64,000 nt of DNA from Malania oleifera (GCF_029873635.1 NC_080422.1:14787936-14851935), one strand, 5' to 3'; numbered from the stretch's first letter, positions 23,140-36,750 are shown. A program made the numbers and translations. Notes: generated by a model from the sequence alone, not told the origin.

Positions 23140-26100
23140 CCTCGACACATCACCCCCTGAGAACCGGGGGCCGTCCGCGACGGTCTATACTGGTGATCAA
23201 CAAATTATATGATATCCGTTGTGTATAGTGACAGAGCAGAAGGCACGTGGAGCGCAAGATCCACCGGCAAGGAATGGCGGAGATAGACAAAAATAACAAA
23301 AGAGGTGCACGGAACCCCAGAATTAATTTGTCTGAATAAATTGCACATGTGCACTTGATCCGAAAGTAAAAGTAACAACATTATAATGAGAGTAATATCA
23401 TGGGGGAGCAGATGGGGTGTAGCGAAGGCTCAGACGCCACTCATAGCACGAGACAAATGAAATTATCAACGTACAAGGGGCGACCGGGGATCACGAGGTC
23501 GACAACTCATTGTCGGACACACAATCCAAGATTTCAACATCTAAGCGCTACGTCGCGGATACGACGGAATTTCACTGGAACAAAGGCGTGAATACCAAGG
23601 AGGAATATGCCAGAGGTGTGGCGAGGTTCCTAGACACAAGCCAGAATAGCCCCAAATGCGGCGCATAGGTGGAGGGTGTGCCAACACAACGGAAAGGCCA
23701 ATCAAGAAGGAACAGGCTCCTCAACAAACGCAGGGGGACGGCGTATTAATGTACAACAATAGTACACCAATAACATAAACGTTACTAAAAAGTATCATAT
23801 GAAAAAGATCTAGGATAATGTGTATTGGGTCGCCTGCTTTACAAGGTTAGATGCTATTCGCGAGACCAAGGGAGTGGCCCACCGCATAGTCAGGAAGAGA
23901 CACCGTCGGCTGCCAGAAAGACGCCTCGCACATTAACCATAGTAATATCAACCACCTACCTTGAGGCACACAAAAAACAACATATGCGTGAGAATGGTCA
24001 GTGAGGGGGTGGTCGAGAAGCAACAAAATGCGTGCATCAGGGATATGGTCCCCCACTCGCAGGCCATACAGTGACGGTGTTCAATCAAACAAGATAGGGG
24101 AAGGGAACACCAGCAGGGGGTCGACCATCAGGACAGAGTGGAGACCAGAGCGAGGGGAGGTAGAAGGGCGGCCAGAACATTAACAGAGAACAGAATTGTC
24201 CGGAACCCAGGTGCTTTCTGATCCTAAACAACACAGGCAAAGGTTGGAACGCACGGAGATTCCTACAGGATAAAGGGGGGACAGCGACCGCATACCCCAC
24301 CCGCCCAGAAACTCAGGTAGCACCCTTTGCTTTCTAGGCTGATGTAGGCAACCCAGATGGTCGCGGCTTTGATGGCATGTGCCAAACCCAGGGCACTCAC
24401 CTACTACTCAGTAAGCCGTCAAGGCTGAACTAATTGATCTCGTGAGCACTCACAATTCCCGCCTTTTTAAACAATAGCTTATTCGAATCGAGTGGAAAGG
24501 CCCTAAGGATAGGAAATCCCCTACTTCTTCTACGAACCCGCTCCACTCAACAAGTTGTTTCAATAGGGTTCCCCTTGCCCTAAGTAACAACATTATGTGG
24601 GGCTACTCTTACTTCCTACTGCCAATCTGTAGCCTAGTTGCACCTGCCTCTACTCCCTCAGTAAGCCCCGAGCAGGCGAAAGGTACATCTCGCCCAATTC
24701 TATTCAGTAAAACATGTCAACGTTACATACAAACTCTTCAATATTACATAGCTCATCCTATTTTTTCTGTCATTAATACATATCATGCACATTCTTTCCT
24801 GTACATAAACTTAACTTTGCAATCGTTTCACTTTAATGTACTCTTTCCTCATTTACACTCAATTTACCGTTTGTCATTTTCACTTGTCAGTTCCTTTTCA
24901 TCGTTATTTTCTTATCAGTGTCATTAACATTTACTTTTCACATATACTTTCCGCGTACACAAGCTTGGTCTTTAGCCATCATTAGTGAGTCTACGTTAGA
25001 AACAGGCTAGATCTGCTAACAGCGCTCCTTTTACTGTACATCAAGTTAAGTACCCGACACCGAAGTGTGCTATATCTCTGCTACCATGGCTGTCCTGTTT
25101 CAGCTGTCTGACATTACAGGGGGGCATTTAACATACAGAGTTCAACTATGTGGTCCATATCATACTAGTTATATTGTTCTATTTGTCTGACTACGTAAGC
25201 CTATGCATCTTTACTTTAAAACATTAATAATTTGCTACGATTCTCATGTCCACAACATTTACAATAATTCATAACTGCCTATACAAATAGCACGCCCAAC
25301 ACAACATTTAAATGTTTATAACTGAAATACTTTCATTTCTTACCTTAAATATATCCTCCTTACATCCTGAAAACTATTCCTACTTTTCCTTAGTTTCATA
25401 ATTTCGCATATACATATCTAACCACAGTCCTAACGCCGGAAAAAAATATAATTTAAATAGTTGACCAGTTTACCCATACTGAACCTATACACGTACACTA
25501 TACACCACTGATTTCATTTTTTCATATTAAATTCAGAAAAATTCCTTCATAATATATATTTTTGTCCCTTGCCTGAGTTTTCTTAAACTACGCCAATAGG
25601 GACTTGACTTCTCGCGCAAATACTTGCGGCGCTCACATTAGGAAAATTGCAGAACGAGACCGCCCTGACCCTGAATCAATTCAAAAATTCCTAACTCCCA
25701 AGCACATGATTCCTGAAGACAATATCGATTAAATATTCTATAGAGGGCTGGTGAAGTGCCTAAATAAAATACATAAATATAACTATACCCTGTGAAATTT
25801 AGCCAAATTACCAAAGTTCCTCCCTAAATCTTACTCTCACTTGGGTAGGGCGTTTAGAAAATCCCAATTGAAAAAATTACCTAACGTCAAAATGACGACA
25901 ACAGAGTCAAATTAGGGACTCGGACTAGGTTGGTGTGGTACTTGAGTCGATACGATTTAAACACAAATGTTAAAGTCAAAATTTGAGAATGAAAAAAGTT
26001 ACGCTGGTAATTGTCAAACCTTTCCCCAAGGTGGCATTGGCTGCCCTAAGGCCGTTCCAACGACAAATCTGCTCCTGTATGAAATTGCGTTGGTGGAGGA

Positions 26101-26655
26101 GTTTTTAGGAACCTACAACTGCACTCTCTGTTTCCCGATCGGTTGAATATTCTTGAGAAAATGAGGGAGAGAGAGAAGCGAGACGGAGGAGTGTGATGGT
26201 CTGTCAGGTAAATAATTTCTGGGTCGGGGGGCGCGGGTGCGATTCTTCTCAGATTCCTTCTGCAACTTCTTTTTTCTTCTTCTTTCTTTCTTTTTCTCTA
26301 TCCTTTTCTCTTCTGTCTGCCTGCGGGGCATCGCTCTTGAACAGAGATGTATGTTAATATATTATGTTATTACTTTTAAACTTATACCTGATCGTATATA
26401 TATCTTATCATAGCTAATCCTCACTATATAGATATATATATTATAATACTTACTTGTATATATTAGTTTTTTGTTGTTAAATCTAATTAAAAAGTTTAAT
26501 GTTAATATTTAATTAATTTATCTTAATTTAATTTAATTTCTTTAATAATTTACTTTTGTTTCTTTTTCTCCCACACCATTCCTTTTATTGTGTTTATTTG
26601 TTATTTTATTATCTATTTTTTTTTATGCAACCAGTTTAAAATTTTTCTTCAGGTC
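23140..26655 (-). repeat. Noisy copy of the nested solo gypsy LTR
   Basis: Corresponds to the 2.57-kb solo LTR at 29,962-32,528 but is spread over about 3.5 kb by scattered extra bases. Recognisable anchors include the GGCAACCCAGA(G/T)GGTCGCGGC block near 24,346-24,365 and the end CAGGTCTTTAC near 26,651-26,661. The left limit is approximate. Confidence 0.7.
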
Positions 26656-27606
26656 TTTACTCAACGTGTCCCAGACTTGCTTCTGGTCCATAAAATTTCA
26701 AACTCATCATTTAGGGCATTGATCCACTTTCCCAGAATCGTCACTTTTTCATGGCTTTTAAAACGGAACCGTATCCGTACTGGGCTTCCCTAAATCATAA
26801 TCAGCCTCTTGTAGATATAGGAATAATCATCAGAAATAGCTGTTTCCTTACTCTTTGAGAATCTCCTTATTGCTTTCTTGTGATTGTTCGGGCAATTGGC
26901 TGATGGTGACATTTTCATTCCAGGATACATCATTAGACTTTTGTTCAGTGTTATCATGCCTTTCAACGACTAAAGGAACAACAATGTCTTTTAAAGGTCT
27001 AGATATCGGTAAGGAAGCCTGATTTCTTTAATGAACCACATGTCGGCATATATCACTCACTCCCACTAATTTCGTTTCATCACCATTGCTAGACAATTCT
27101 TAAAAGTTAAAAGAACTCTAATTCAGTAAATGATTACCAATATGTTAATAACGCTTCAAGGAACTTGTTTCAACAATTCATTCATCAATGACTGAGGATC
27201 AACAGGAAGAGTACTGTCATGTTTGTAAAAACCTAAAGCCAACCGATTAGTATTTACTATCTAACTATTTATTTGCGTAGTATAAATGACTCAATCTCAA
27301 AATAATAAAATATGGACTCATTTCAATATTTTATTAATTTAGAAAGCCATATTAATTTTAAAACATAGTTTTAGATTTAAATAGGACGTAGATCAGGTCA
27401 GTGCTCTCAATCAAATCATAAAATGGTTACGTACAATACAATATCTTGGACCATGCATATCAAATCCAAGTAAAAATTACAAATTAACTCCTCATCTAAA
27501 AACTAAGTTGATGTTTGGTTCAAAGTTTATTATTGCATGAATTTACGAGTTAAGTTGGTTGTTGGGTCATTCCGCCATTGGTAGTGCAAAGGAGGGTGAG
27601 CATGTG

Positions 27607-28109
27607 TGTAAGAAAATTTTCATAAATATATTGCAACCAAGGATCTTCAATTATCATGAACTTCACATCAATTACTTTATGCGGAAAATAAATAAATCAT
27701 AAACTGTAAATTTTACATATTGGAATCGGCCATATCGAACCTATCGAGAAGAATACTCGGAGAATCCGAAAAAATCGTTTCTCACACTTCTCCTCTTTCT
27801 CTTTCCTTCCTTCACCAGATCTATGAGATCTCCTGATAATTAGACAAGTAGTGGCAGAGAGAGGACAAATCCTTTCTTCCTATGCCCTTATAACTACACT
27901 CATAATAGTAGCTAATATATATATTATATATATAATATTTATGTATAGAAATCTCTTCAAACTTCCACCATTAATTTCTCATATTAAATAAGCTAACCTT
28001 TTAGTTAACACATACAACCATTAATTCATATCCTTATCATATGAGACACATTCCCTATATGACCCACATCATTCATGTGGGACATATCCTTTGGGATATA
28101 AATCCTACA
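27607..28109 (-). repeat. Left LTR (3' LTR) of the copia element
   Basis: 503 bp from TGTAAG to CTACA. The inner side continues TTCTCCCACTT, the polypurine tract on the minus strand. Confidence 0.92.
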
Positions 28110-28499
28110 TTCTCCCACTTGACCCATATGAATGATATTAATATGGATTAACAAATATCCATAATGTGCACAAAACATTAACTTATTTATACTTTTCAAT
28201 GAGATTAACATAATATCATAATCAAGCAACCCATTAGTACGAGTCATGGCAGTAAATATCATTAGAGCGACACCTTCCCTTCCATGTAGTACAAAACTAA
28301 TAAATCACTTAACTATAATCTATAATAGGAAGTTACCATACTGTCCCTTTAATGTCTTTGTCAAAGACCATTTCTGTTTAACAGTGAACCATCTCTATAA
28401 TCACGTGATTTATGGTAAACATAAATAATGTTTAGAAACACTTTTATTGATATCATTATACGTATTATAGAACAAAACATAAAGATCCACTATTATACA

Positions 28500-29958
28500 T
28501 CAAGGATTACAACAAAGACCCATGTAATCAACATGTTCTTTAAATGCCTTTAGTGCCAATCCTTTTGTTAAAGGATCTGCTATCATGAGCTTAGTCCTTA
28601 TATGTTCTATAAGTACTGTCTGTTTCCGAACTTCCTCCTTAACGGCCAAATACTTGATCTCCATATGCTTAGCGCCATTAGAGTATTTGTCGTTTTTGAA
28701 GAAAAAGACTGCTGCGGAATTATCACAATAAATTCTCAACGGCTTGGCTATACTGTCGACAATCTCAAGTCCTGAGATAAAGTTCCGCAACCACAAAGCC
28801 TGAATCGTGGCCTCAAAGCACGCCACAAATTCAGCTTCCATAGTAGATGCTGCTATGATAGTCTGTTTGGCGCTTTTCCATGATATTGCTCCTCCAGCTA
28901 CAGGAACAAATAACCATACGTTGACTTATGACTATCAACGCATCTAGCAAAATTTGAGTTAGAGTAGTTAACCACCTCCAACTGATCTGTTCTCCTATAT
29001 GTGTGCATATAGTGTCTAGTTCCTTTTAAGTACCTCAAGACTTTCTTTGCAGCTTTCCAATGCTCCATTTCTAGATTACTTTGGTACCTCTTGAGCATCC
29101 CAACTACAAAACTAATATCTGGTCTCGTACAAGTCTGCACATACATCAAACTCCCAACAACAGATGCAAAAGGAATATTTTCCATACTTTTCTTTTTGAA
29201 TTCATTCTGTGGACAATCTTTTAGACTAAACTTGTCCCCTTTACAAATAGGAGCAGGAGTTGGTTTACAATCAGCCATATGAAATTTTTCTAGAACGTTA
29301 TTAATATATCCTTTCTGAGACAATCCTAACAATCTAAGTGATCTGTCCCAGAATATTTTAATTCCAATCACATAAGTTGCCTCACCCATATTTTCATTTC
29401 AAAGTTCATAGAAAGAAATCTCTTGGTATCATTCAATAAGCCAAGATCATTACTGGCAAGTAAAATATCATCAACATATAGAATCAGAAAGATAAACTTG
29501 CTCCCATTAACCTTTAGATATATACACCGATCAACAGTGTTTTCTTTAAAACCAAAGATCGTGATGTTATCATGAAACTTAAAATATCATTGCCTGGAAG
29601 CTTGTTTAAGTCCATATATTGATTTCTTTAATTTGCAAACCATGTTCTCTTTTCCTTTAATCATTAAACCTTCAGGAAGATCCATATATACCTCTTCATC
29701 TAAATTCTCATTTAAAAAATCAGTTTTCACGTCCATTTGGTGTAACTCTAAATCAAAATGAGTCACCAAAACCATAATGATTCTAAAAGAGTCCTTTTTA
29801 GACACAGGAGAAAACGTCTCTTTATAATCAACTCCTTCCCTCTGAGTGAAACCCTTTGCTACAAGTCTAGCTTTATATCGTTCAATGTTGCCATTACAGT
29901 CGTGTTTGGTCTTAAAGACCCATTTACACCCAACTGTCTTAAACCCTTCAGGCAAATC
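28500..29958 (-). other. RT and RNase H region of the copia element
   Basis: RT homology: KTVGCKWVFKTKHDCNGNIE, RYKARLVAKGFTQREGVDYK, LHQMDVKTDFLNENLDEEVY and KLKKSIYGLKQASRQ. The C-terminal part reads MYVQTCTRPDISFVVGMLKR and AKKVLRYLKGTRHYM. RNase H lies at about 28.5-28.85 kb (EAEFVACFEATIQALWLRNF; IYCDNSAAV; HMEIKYLAVKEEV; DPLTKGL). Broken fossil. Confidence 0.85.
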
Positions 29959-29961
29959 AAC

Positions 29962-32286
29962 TGAAAGGCCCCAAACCCTTAAACCCGGGTCCGGCGCGTT
30001 ATATCTAATAATATCTTGATAAATCATAATCCATAATATACGCAACGGAAAACATAACCATAATCTCTATATAACATAATACCAGAGTTTACTAATTCTA
30101 ACCACCAACCATAATAAATTAATCATCCACCTGTATTCAAATATATACATGTCTCCAAAACATTATCCACTAATACTAGTATGTTTCACAACTATCCTTT
30201 CATATTTGAGTTAAAACAAAAAGACATAAAACATAAAATATACATATTAGAATTAACATAAAAATATACCATTTTTCTTATATCTTCCAAAAATGTTATA
30301 AAATCTCGAGCTCTCAAAGCTCGATCCTGAGAAATCCTGAAAAAAATTGAATTCATATTCGGGTAAGACACATCTCAGTAAGTGAAGAAACAATATATTA
30401 AACTCAGCATGTGACCATCATGAGATTATACATATCATTTTATAATATTTGCAAATCACTAACATAATTTCCTGAAACCATTTTCTGATCCTAAACAAAC
30501 ACATGCAAATGTTTAACTCACGAGATTACCTGAGGATAGGGGTGATTACCCGCCCATACAAGTAGCACCCCTCTGCTCTGATATTTAGGCAACCCAGAGG
30601 TCGCGGCTAAAGCATACCAGGGCACTCACCTTACTCAGTAAGCCTTCAAGTGATAAATTGATCTCGTACTCACACCTCAACAATAGCTTATCGGGAAAGG
30701 CCCTAAGGATAGGAAAATCTACCCGCCCATACAAGTAGGTTCCCTCTGCCCTAGTACATTATGTGGCTACTGCCACATCTGTAGCTACTAGTGCACTTGC
30801 CTTACTCAGTAAGCCCTCAGGCGAAAGGTACATCTCGCCCAATCGTAACATGTTCAACGTACATACATACTTCTAATATCATAATACATCCTTTTTTTCT
30901 GTCATTATACATTCATGCACATTCTTTCCTGTTCATAACTTAACTTTGCATTCGTTTCACTTTAAGTGACTCTTTCCCATTTACATCATTTACCTTTGTC
31001 ATTTCATTTCATTGCCTTTTCATCGTTATTTCATTGCATAACATTTCTTTTCATTACTTCGTACTACAGCTGGTCTTTAGCCATCATTAGTTAGTCTACG
31101 TAGAAACGTGCTAGATCTGCTAACACAGCTCCTTTTAGCTGTCATCAGTTAGTCTACACAGAAGTGTGCTAGATCTGCTAACATGGCTGTCTTTCAGCTG
31201 TCTTACATTTACATGGTTGCATTTAACATACATAGGCAATATTGTCCATATCATACTTTATTCTCATTGTTTTACTTACGTAGCCTGCATCTTATACATT
31301 TAACATATATTTGCACAGATTCTCATGCCACACAATTTAGCAATAAAATTCATACACTGCCTATAAAATAAGCCAACCAACATTTAATGTTTATATACTG
31401 AAAATACCTTTCATTTCTTACTTAATTATCCTGAAAATATTTCCTACTTTCATTAGTTCATTTTCGCATATACATATCTAACAAACAGTCCTAAACTCGG
31501 AAAAAAATATAATTTAAATAGTTGACATTTTACCCATACTGAAACATATACACGTACATATAACACAATTTATTTTTTCATTAAATTCATAAAAATTCTT
31601 ATTTAATATATATTTTTTCCCTTGCCTGGTTTCTTAAACTACGCCAATAGGGACTCCGAAAAATACTTGCGGCGCTCACCCGGACCCTGAATCAAAAATT
31701 CCTAACTCCAATAAATTATTCCTGAATAAAATATTATTTAAATATTTCTTAGGGCTATAATTCCTAAATAAATAAATATACCCTTAAATTTAGCCAAATT
31801 ACCAAATTTCCCAAATCTTACTCTCACTTTGGAGTAGGGTTTAGAAAATCCCAATTGAAAAATTACCTACGTCAAAATGACGACAACGACAATTAGGACT
31901 CGGTGGTGGTGTCTGATCGTCGATTTAACAGCAAATTTAAAGCAAAATTGAGAAAATGAAAAAAATTTACCTTTCCCCAGGAGCAGTGCCTAAGTCGTTC
32001 CCACGACAAATCTGCTCCTGTAGAAATGTCGGTGGCGGAGTTAGGAACCTAACGGCACCTTCTGTTTCCCGATCGGTTGAATATTCATTGAGAAATGAGG
32101 GAAGAGAGAGAAGCGGAGACGGAGGAGTGAATGGCGCAAGAAATAATTTCGGGGGGGGGGGGCGCGTGTCTCAGATTCCTTCTGCAGACTTCTTCTTCTT
32201 CTTTCTTCTTCTTCTTCCTTCTTTTCACTCTACATATATTTATATATATTTATTACTTTAACTTATACTGATCTTATATATATCTT

Positions 32287-32323
<37 letters not shown>

Positions 32324-32528
32324 AACTTACTTATATATATATTAGTTTTTTTTTTTAAATCTAATGTAAAAATGTTTAATTTAATAATTAATTAATTTAT
32401 CTTAATTTATTTAATTTCTTTAATTTAATTTTTTTTTCTTTTTTCCCACACCATTCCTTTTATTTGTTTATTTGTTATTTTATCTATTTTTTTTTATTTC
32501 AATCAGTTTAATTTTTCAGGTCTTTACA
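29962..32528 (-). mobile_element. Solo gypsy-type LTR nested in the copia element, TSD TCAAC
   Basis: A 2,567-bp non-coding insert starting TGAAAGGCCCC and ending GGTCTTTACA, flanked by the exact 5-bp repeat TCAAC (29,957-29,961 and 32,529-32,533). On the minus strand it opens TGTAAAGACC, like long Tekay-type LTRs, and resembles the LTR at the left window edge in layout (AT-rich inner end, purine-rich tract, (AT)n run at about 32,294-32,319). No internal region remains, so it is a solo LTR. It must be younger than the copia element it splits. Confidence 0.9.
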
Positions 32529-32539
32529 TCAACGATGTC

Positions 32540-34170
32540 CTAGACTTTATTCTGTTCCATAAATTTCAACTCATCATTTATGACATTGATCCACCTTTCA
32601 GAATCGTCACTTTCAATGGCTTGTGAAAACGTAACCGGATCCTTACTGGTTCCTAAATCATAATCAGCCTCTTGTAGATATACTGAATAATCATCAGAAA
32701 TAGCTGGTTTCCTTACTCTTTGAGATCTCCTTAATGCTATTTCTTGTGATTGTTCTGCAATTGGCTCGATGGTGACATTTTCATTACCAAGTGATACATC
32801 ATTAGACTGTTGTTCAGTGTTATCATGCCTTTCAACAACTAAAGGAACAACAATGTCTGTTAAAGGTCTAGATATCGGTATAGGAGCCTGAATTTCTTTA
32901 ATGACCACATTTCGCAATATATCACTCCCACTAATTTCACCATTTTCAAGGAACTTTGCATTACCAGATGCAACTATTCTCATACTATGATTAGGATAGT
33001 AAAACCTATACCCTTTAGACTTTTCTAGGTATCCAATAAAATACCCACTCACAGTCCTTGAATCCAATTTCCTTTCATTTGGATTATAGACTCTAATCTC
33101 TGCTGGACAACCCCAAACATGAAAGTGCCTTAAACTCGGTTTCCTTCCCGTCCACAGTTCAAAAGGAGTTTTCTGAACTGCCTTACTAGGAACCCGATTT
33201 AGCACATACACTACTGTTTTAAGGGCTTCCATCCATAATGAAATGGGTACTGAAGAATTACTCAACATACTCCTAACCATTTCTATAAGAGTACGATTCC
33301 GCTTTTCAGCCACACTATTCTGCTGAGGCGTACCAGGCATTGTGTATTGAGCACAAATACCATGTTGTTCTAGGAATTTAGCAAATGGTCTTGGACATTG
33401 TTTTTTGCCATCATACCTACTATAATACTCACTACCTCTGTCAGATCTAATGATTTTCACTTTCCTATCTAATTGTCACTCCACTTCAGCAACATATGCC
33501 TTTAAAGCATCTATTGCTTGAGACTTTTCATGCAATAAATAGATATAACCATATCGTGAAAAATCATCAATAAAGGTGATAAAATACTTTTCTCCACCTA
33601 AAGATGGTGAGTCAAAAGGCCCACATACATCAGTATGAACAATTTCCAGTAGATTCTTACTTCTTGTGGCTCTTTTCTTTGTATGTTTAGTTTGCTTTCC
33701 TTTAATGCAATTAATACATATATTGAAATCAGTAAAATCAAGGTTTGTGAGAACCTCATCCTTTACCAATCTCTCCATTCTTTCCCTGGATATATGACCT
33801 AATCTTTTATGCCACAAGAAAGAGGAATTCTCATTTATTCTACTATGCTTAGTTCCAATATTATGATGCAGAGTGAGGAGTGTTTCAACAAACTTTTCAT
33901 TAAGATTAAATTTATACAACCTCTCATACAAAATATTAGAGCCAACGCATAAGTCACCTTTCATAATACGAAAACCTTTATGTTCAAAATACAAACTATA
34001 ACCGTCATTGTCTAATCTAGACATGGAAATTAAGTTTCTAGAAATATTTGGAACATACAAAGTATCAAACAGGTCTAAACAATGACCCGATTCAAGATAC
34101 AACCGAACAGTTCCAACACCCATTGCTGGCACTTGATTTCCATTCCCCAAGACTATCATGTGTTCATTTT
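32540..34170 (-). other. Integrase region and pol centre of the copia element
   Basis: The GAG-pre-integrase segment (FLWHKRLGHISRERMERLVK, CINCIKGKQTKH) lies at about 33.7-33.85 kb. The integrase catalytic core follows ([65 protein letters not shown]). The region ends in the linker before RT ([19 protein letters not shown]). This order, integrase before RT, is diagnostic for copia. Confidence 0.88.
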
Positions 34171-35128
34171 CCTTTACGCTCTAGATCATAAGGTATTCCT
34201 GCATCGAATTGGAAACATGAATAGTAGAACCAGAGTCAATCCACCAAGTGTTAGAAGGAACTTGTGTCATGTTTGATTCGAAACATACATAAGCTAAAGG
34301 CTTACCTTTCTTTTCGAACCATGCTTTACGTTTCGGGTAATTTTTCTTTAAATGCCCATAGCCACGACAAAAGTAATACTTGGGACCATAATGTTCCTTC
34401 CTGCGAGCCTTACCACTATACGAAGTACTCGCCACCTTCAATGGATCTTTCTTTAAACCTTTCTTTATTTTCTTTCCTTTACTTCCAGCTGCGTGACTTA
34501 TGACATTTACTGAATGTTGTCCCTGTTGTTTGAGTCTTGCCTCTTCTTGAATTAACATGCTTGCCAATTCATTCGCATTCCATTTTTCTTTAATTGTGTT
34601 ATAGTGAATCTGAAAATGCCCGTATTGAGGAGGCAAAGAGTTCAAAATAAATTGAACAAGAAAGTTTTCATTAACATTCATTCCCAAAGTATTAAGTCTA
34701 GCATCCAGATTAGACATTTCTAGGACATGTTCATTCATTCCTTTACTGCCATCAAATTTCATTGTGGTTAGTTCAGCCATCAACCTTCCTGCAAGGGACT
34801 TATCAGCTGAACGAAATCTATCTTCCACTGCCTTAAGATATTCTTTTGCGTTATCTAGTTGAGGGAGTGTTGATTTAATATTATTTTCTATATACATTCA
34901 CATAAACATCATACTTAATCTGTTCGATCTTTCCCATGACTTATACAAAGCTTGCTGTTCAGAATTGCTGGTTTCAGTAATAGCAGTCGGTTTATCCATT
35001 CGCAGAGCTAAGTTCAGATCCAGAACACCAAGGTGAAACTGAATCTGTTCATTCCAGTTAAAAAAATTTGTCCCATTAAAGATTGGAATAGAAGAAGCCA
35101 ACGAATGCAATGAAACAGGAACAGACAC
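34170..35128 (-). other. gag region of the copia element
   Basis: Starts near 35,128 (MSVPVSLHSLASSIPIFNGT, FNWNEQIQFHLGVLDLNLAL), typical of the copia gag N-terminus. The UBN2-like core follows (KSLAGRLMAELTTMKFDGSK, LQ/PPQYGHFQIHYNT). A degenerate zinc knuckle (YYFCRGYGHLKKNYPKRK) lies near 34.35 kb and leads into the protease-like segment (WWIDSGSTIHVSNSM). Confidence 0.85.
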
Positions 35129-35625
35129 TATAATAACACAAAATGCTCACTACATTAATGCTTTGAGTTTAGAACATTTCATTAGTAAATTGCGTTCAAT
35201 CTTTGGATCAACTCATGCAATATACTAATCCTTACACTTACTGGTAATTTTCATTCATCAAGACATAATTGATAACCTTTATAAAGTTTGATTGGTCTGT
35301 CACCTTTTGGCAGGCATACCAATCTCACTATCATTCATTAATTATCCTGATTAAATCAATGACTATTTGAAAGTTAGTGCACCTTTGGGCCAGTCATAAT
35401 ATTCAAATAATCATTCTATAATAATTTTTGCAAGATTATATCTCAATATAATGTTTATAATTTTTCTTAACGAAATCACTTTGATGATAACAAGCTAATC
35501 ATAATATAAATATTGAATGACTCCATACTCAGCAAAATTAATCCAAGTTTAAGGCAGATAATTAATTTCTCATAATGACAATTTTACTTGGATTAATATT
35601 TTATTTTATTTTATGTAAAATCTGG

Positions 35626-35985
35626 TAGCCCATGAATTAAAAACACTGCAGCCCGTATATTAAAAAAAAAACTTACAGCCACGGCCAGCTCATACATTTA
35701 AAAACTGGCAACCCATACATTTAAAAACTGGCAGCCCATACATTTAAAAACTGGTAGCCCATACATTTAAAAACTACAGCCCATACATTTAAAAACTAGC
35801 AGCCCATACATTTAAAAACTGCAACCCATGTATTAAAAATAGGCAGCCCATGTATTAAAAAAAAAACTACAGCCCGTACATTTAAAAACTGACAGCCCAT
35901 ATATTCAAAAACTGGCAGAACTGCAGCCCATGTATTAAAAACAACAGCCCATGTATTAAAAAACTGTAGCCCAATATTCATTTCA
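35626..35985. repeat. Minisatellite of about 21-24 bp in the copia leader
   Basis: About fourteen imperfect copies with the consensus CAGCCCATACATTTAAAAACT. Some copies carry a CATGTATTAAAAA variant. The array lies between the 5' LTR and gag, i.e. in the untranslated leader of the element. Confidence 0.92.
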
Positions 35986-36376
35986 AAATACCAATTCATA
36001 ATATACAACAGATAATCAATTCCCCAATATAAGAATTTTACTAACTTACTTTCATGTAAAATTCTCTAACTTGTGCATGTATAATATGTGAGTATTACAT
36101 TATTAATAAAATTATTTGCATGCATATCATTCAACAACCCTACTTTAATATCATTATATAGGGGAAAACCGTCAACGATCCACATGAAAGAAAATTTTCA
36201 AAACCAACAAAAACCCCATAAATCCATCAAAGGAATCATTTATCATATGAATTCTTCAGTTCGATTCCAGAAAATATCATGAACACAAATTTTTACACGA
36301 ACCCATAACAAGATTGTAAGGGGTTAAAAGAAACGATCTTTATCATGAAAGGAAGATCATGATAATTTCAAACTTG

Positions 36377-36388
36377 GCTATGATACCA
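36377..36388 (-). other. Primer binding site (tRNA-iMet type)
   Basis: On the minus strand TGGTATCATAGC, one base away from the usual initiator-Met complement, two bases inside the 5' LTR. Confidence 0.85.
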
Positions 36389-36390
36389 CG

Positions 36391-36705
36391 TGTAAGAAAA
36401 TTTTCATAAATATATTGCAACAAAGGATCTTCAAATATCATGAACTTCACATAAATTACTTTATGTGGAAAATAAATAAATCATAAACTGTAAACTTTAA
36501 ATACCAGAATCGGCCATATCGAACCTATCGAGAAGAATACCCGAAGAATCCGAAGAAATCGTTTCTCCCACTTCTCCTCTTTCTTTTTCCTTCCTTCACC
36601 AGATCTATGGGATCTCCTGATGATTAGTAGAGACGGAGAGAGGACAATTTCTTTCTTCCTATGCCCTTATAGCTACACCCATAATAGTAGCTAATATATA
36701 TTTTA

Positions 36706-36750
<45 letters not shown>

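Larger units (their letters stand above)
19832..27086 (-). mobile_element. Second, insertion-noisy copy of the copia left flank, LTR and inner part
   Basis: This segment repeats, in order, what is seen at 27,087-32,944: 520-550 bp of flanking DNA, the ATGTG site, a copia LTR, RNase H and RT homology, the nested solo gypsy LTR and the start of the next pol segment. Up to about 21,020 it is close to its partner. From there to 27,086 it is full of small extra bases, so about 6.06 kb here corresponds to about 4.7 kb in the partner. The excess is scattered through coding and non-coding parts alike and raises the GC content. This fits unpolished long-read sequence joined by mistake better than natural decay. 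Domain homology survives only in pieces. Confidence 0.8.

Noticed and set aside
22707-24183. Apparent new open frames at 22.7-24.2 kb
   Set aside because: They lie in the noisy duplicate and have no counterpart in the clean copy, so they are products of scattered extra bases.
26113-26331. Basic Lys/Arg/Glu-rich small protein
   Set aside because: Translation of a purine/pyrimidine-rich tract in the noisy solo LTR copy. The clean copy at 32.1-32.2 kb shows the same tract without a sensible protein.
35626-35985. CRISPR-like or gene-encoded peptide repeat
   Set aside because: Direct tandem units of 21-24 bp without spacers inside a copia leader. The minus-strand open frame over it is a by-product of the repeat unit.
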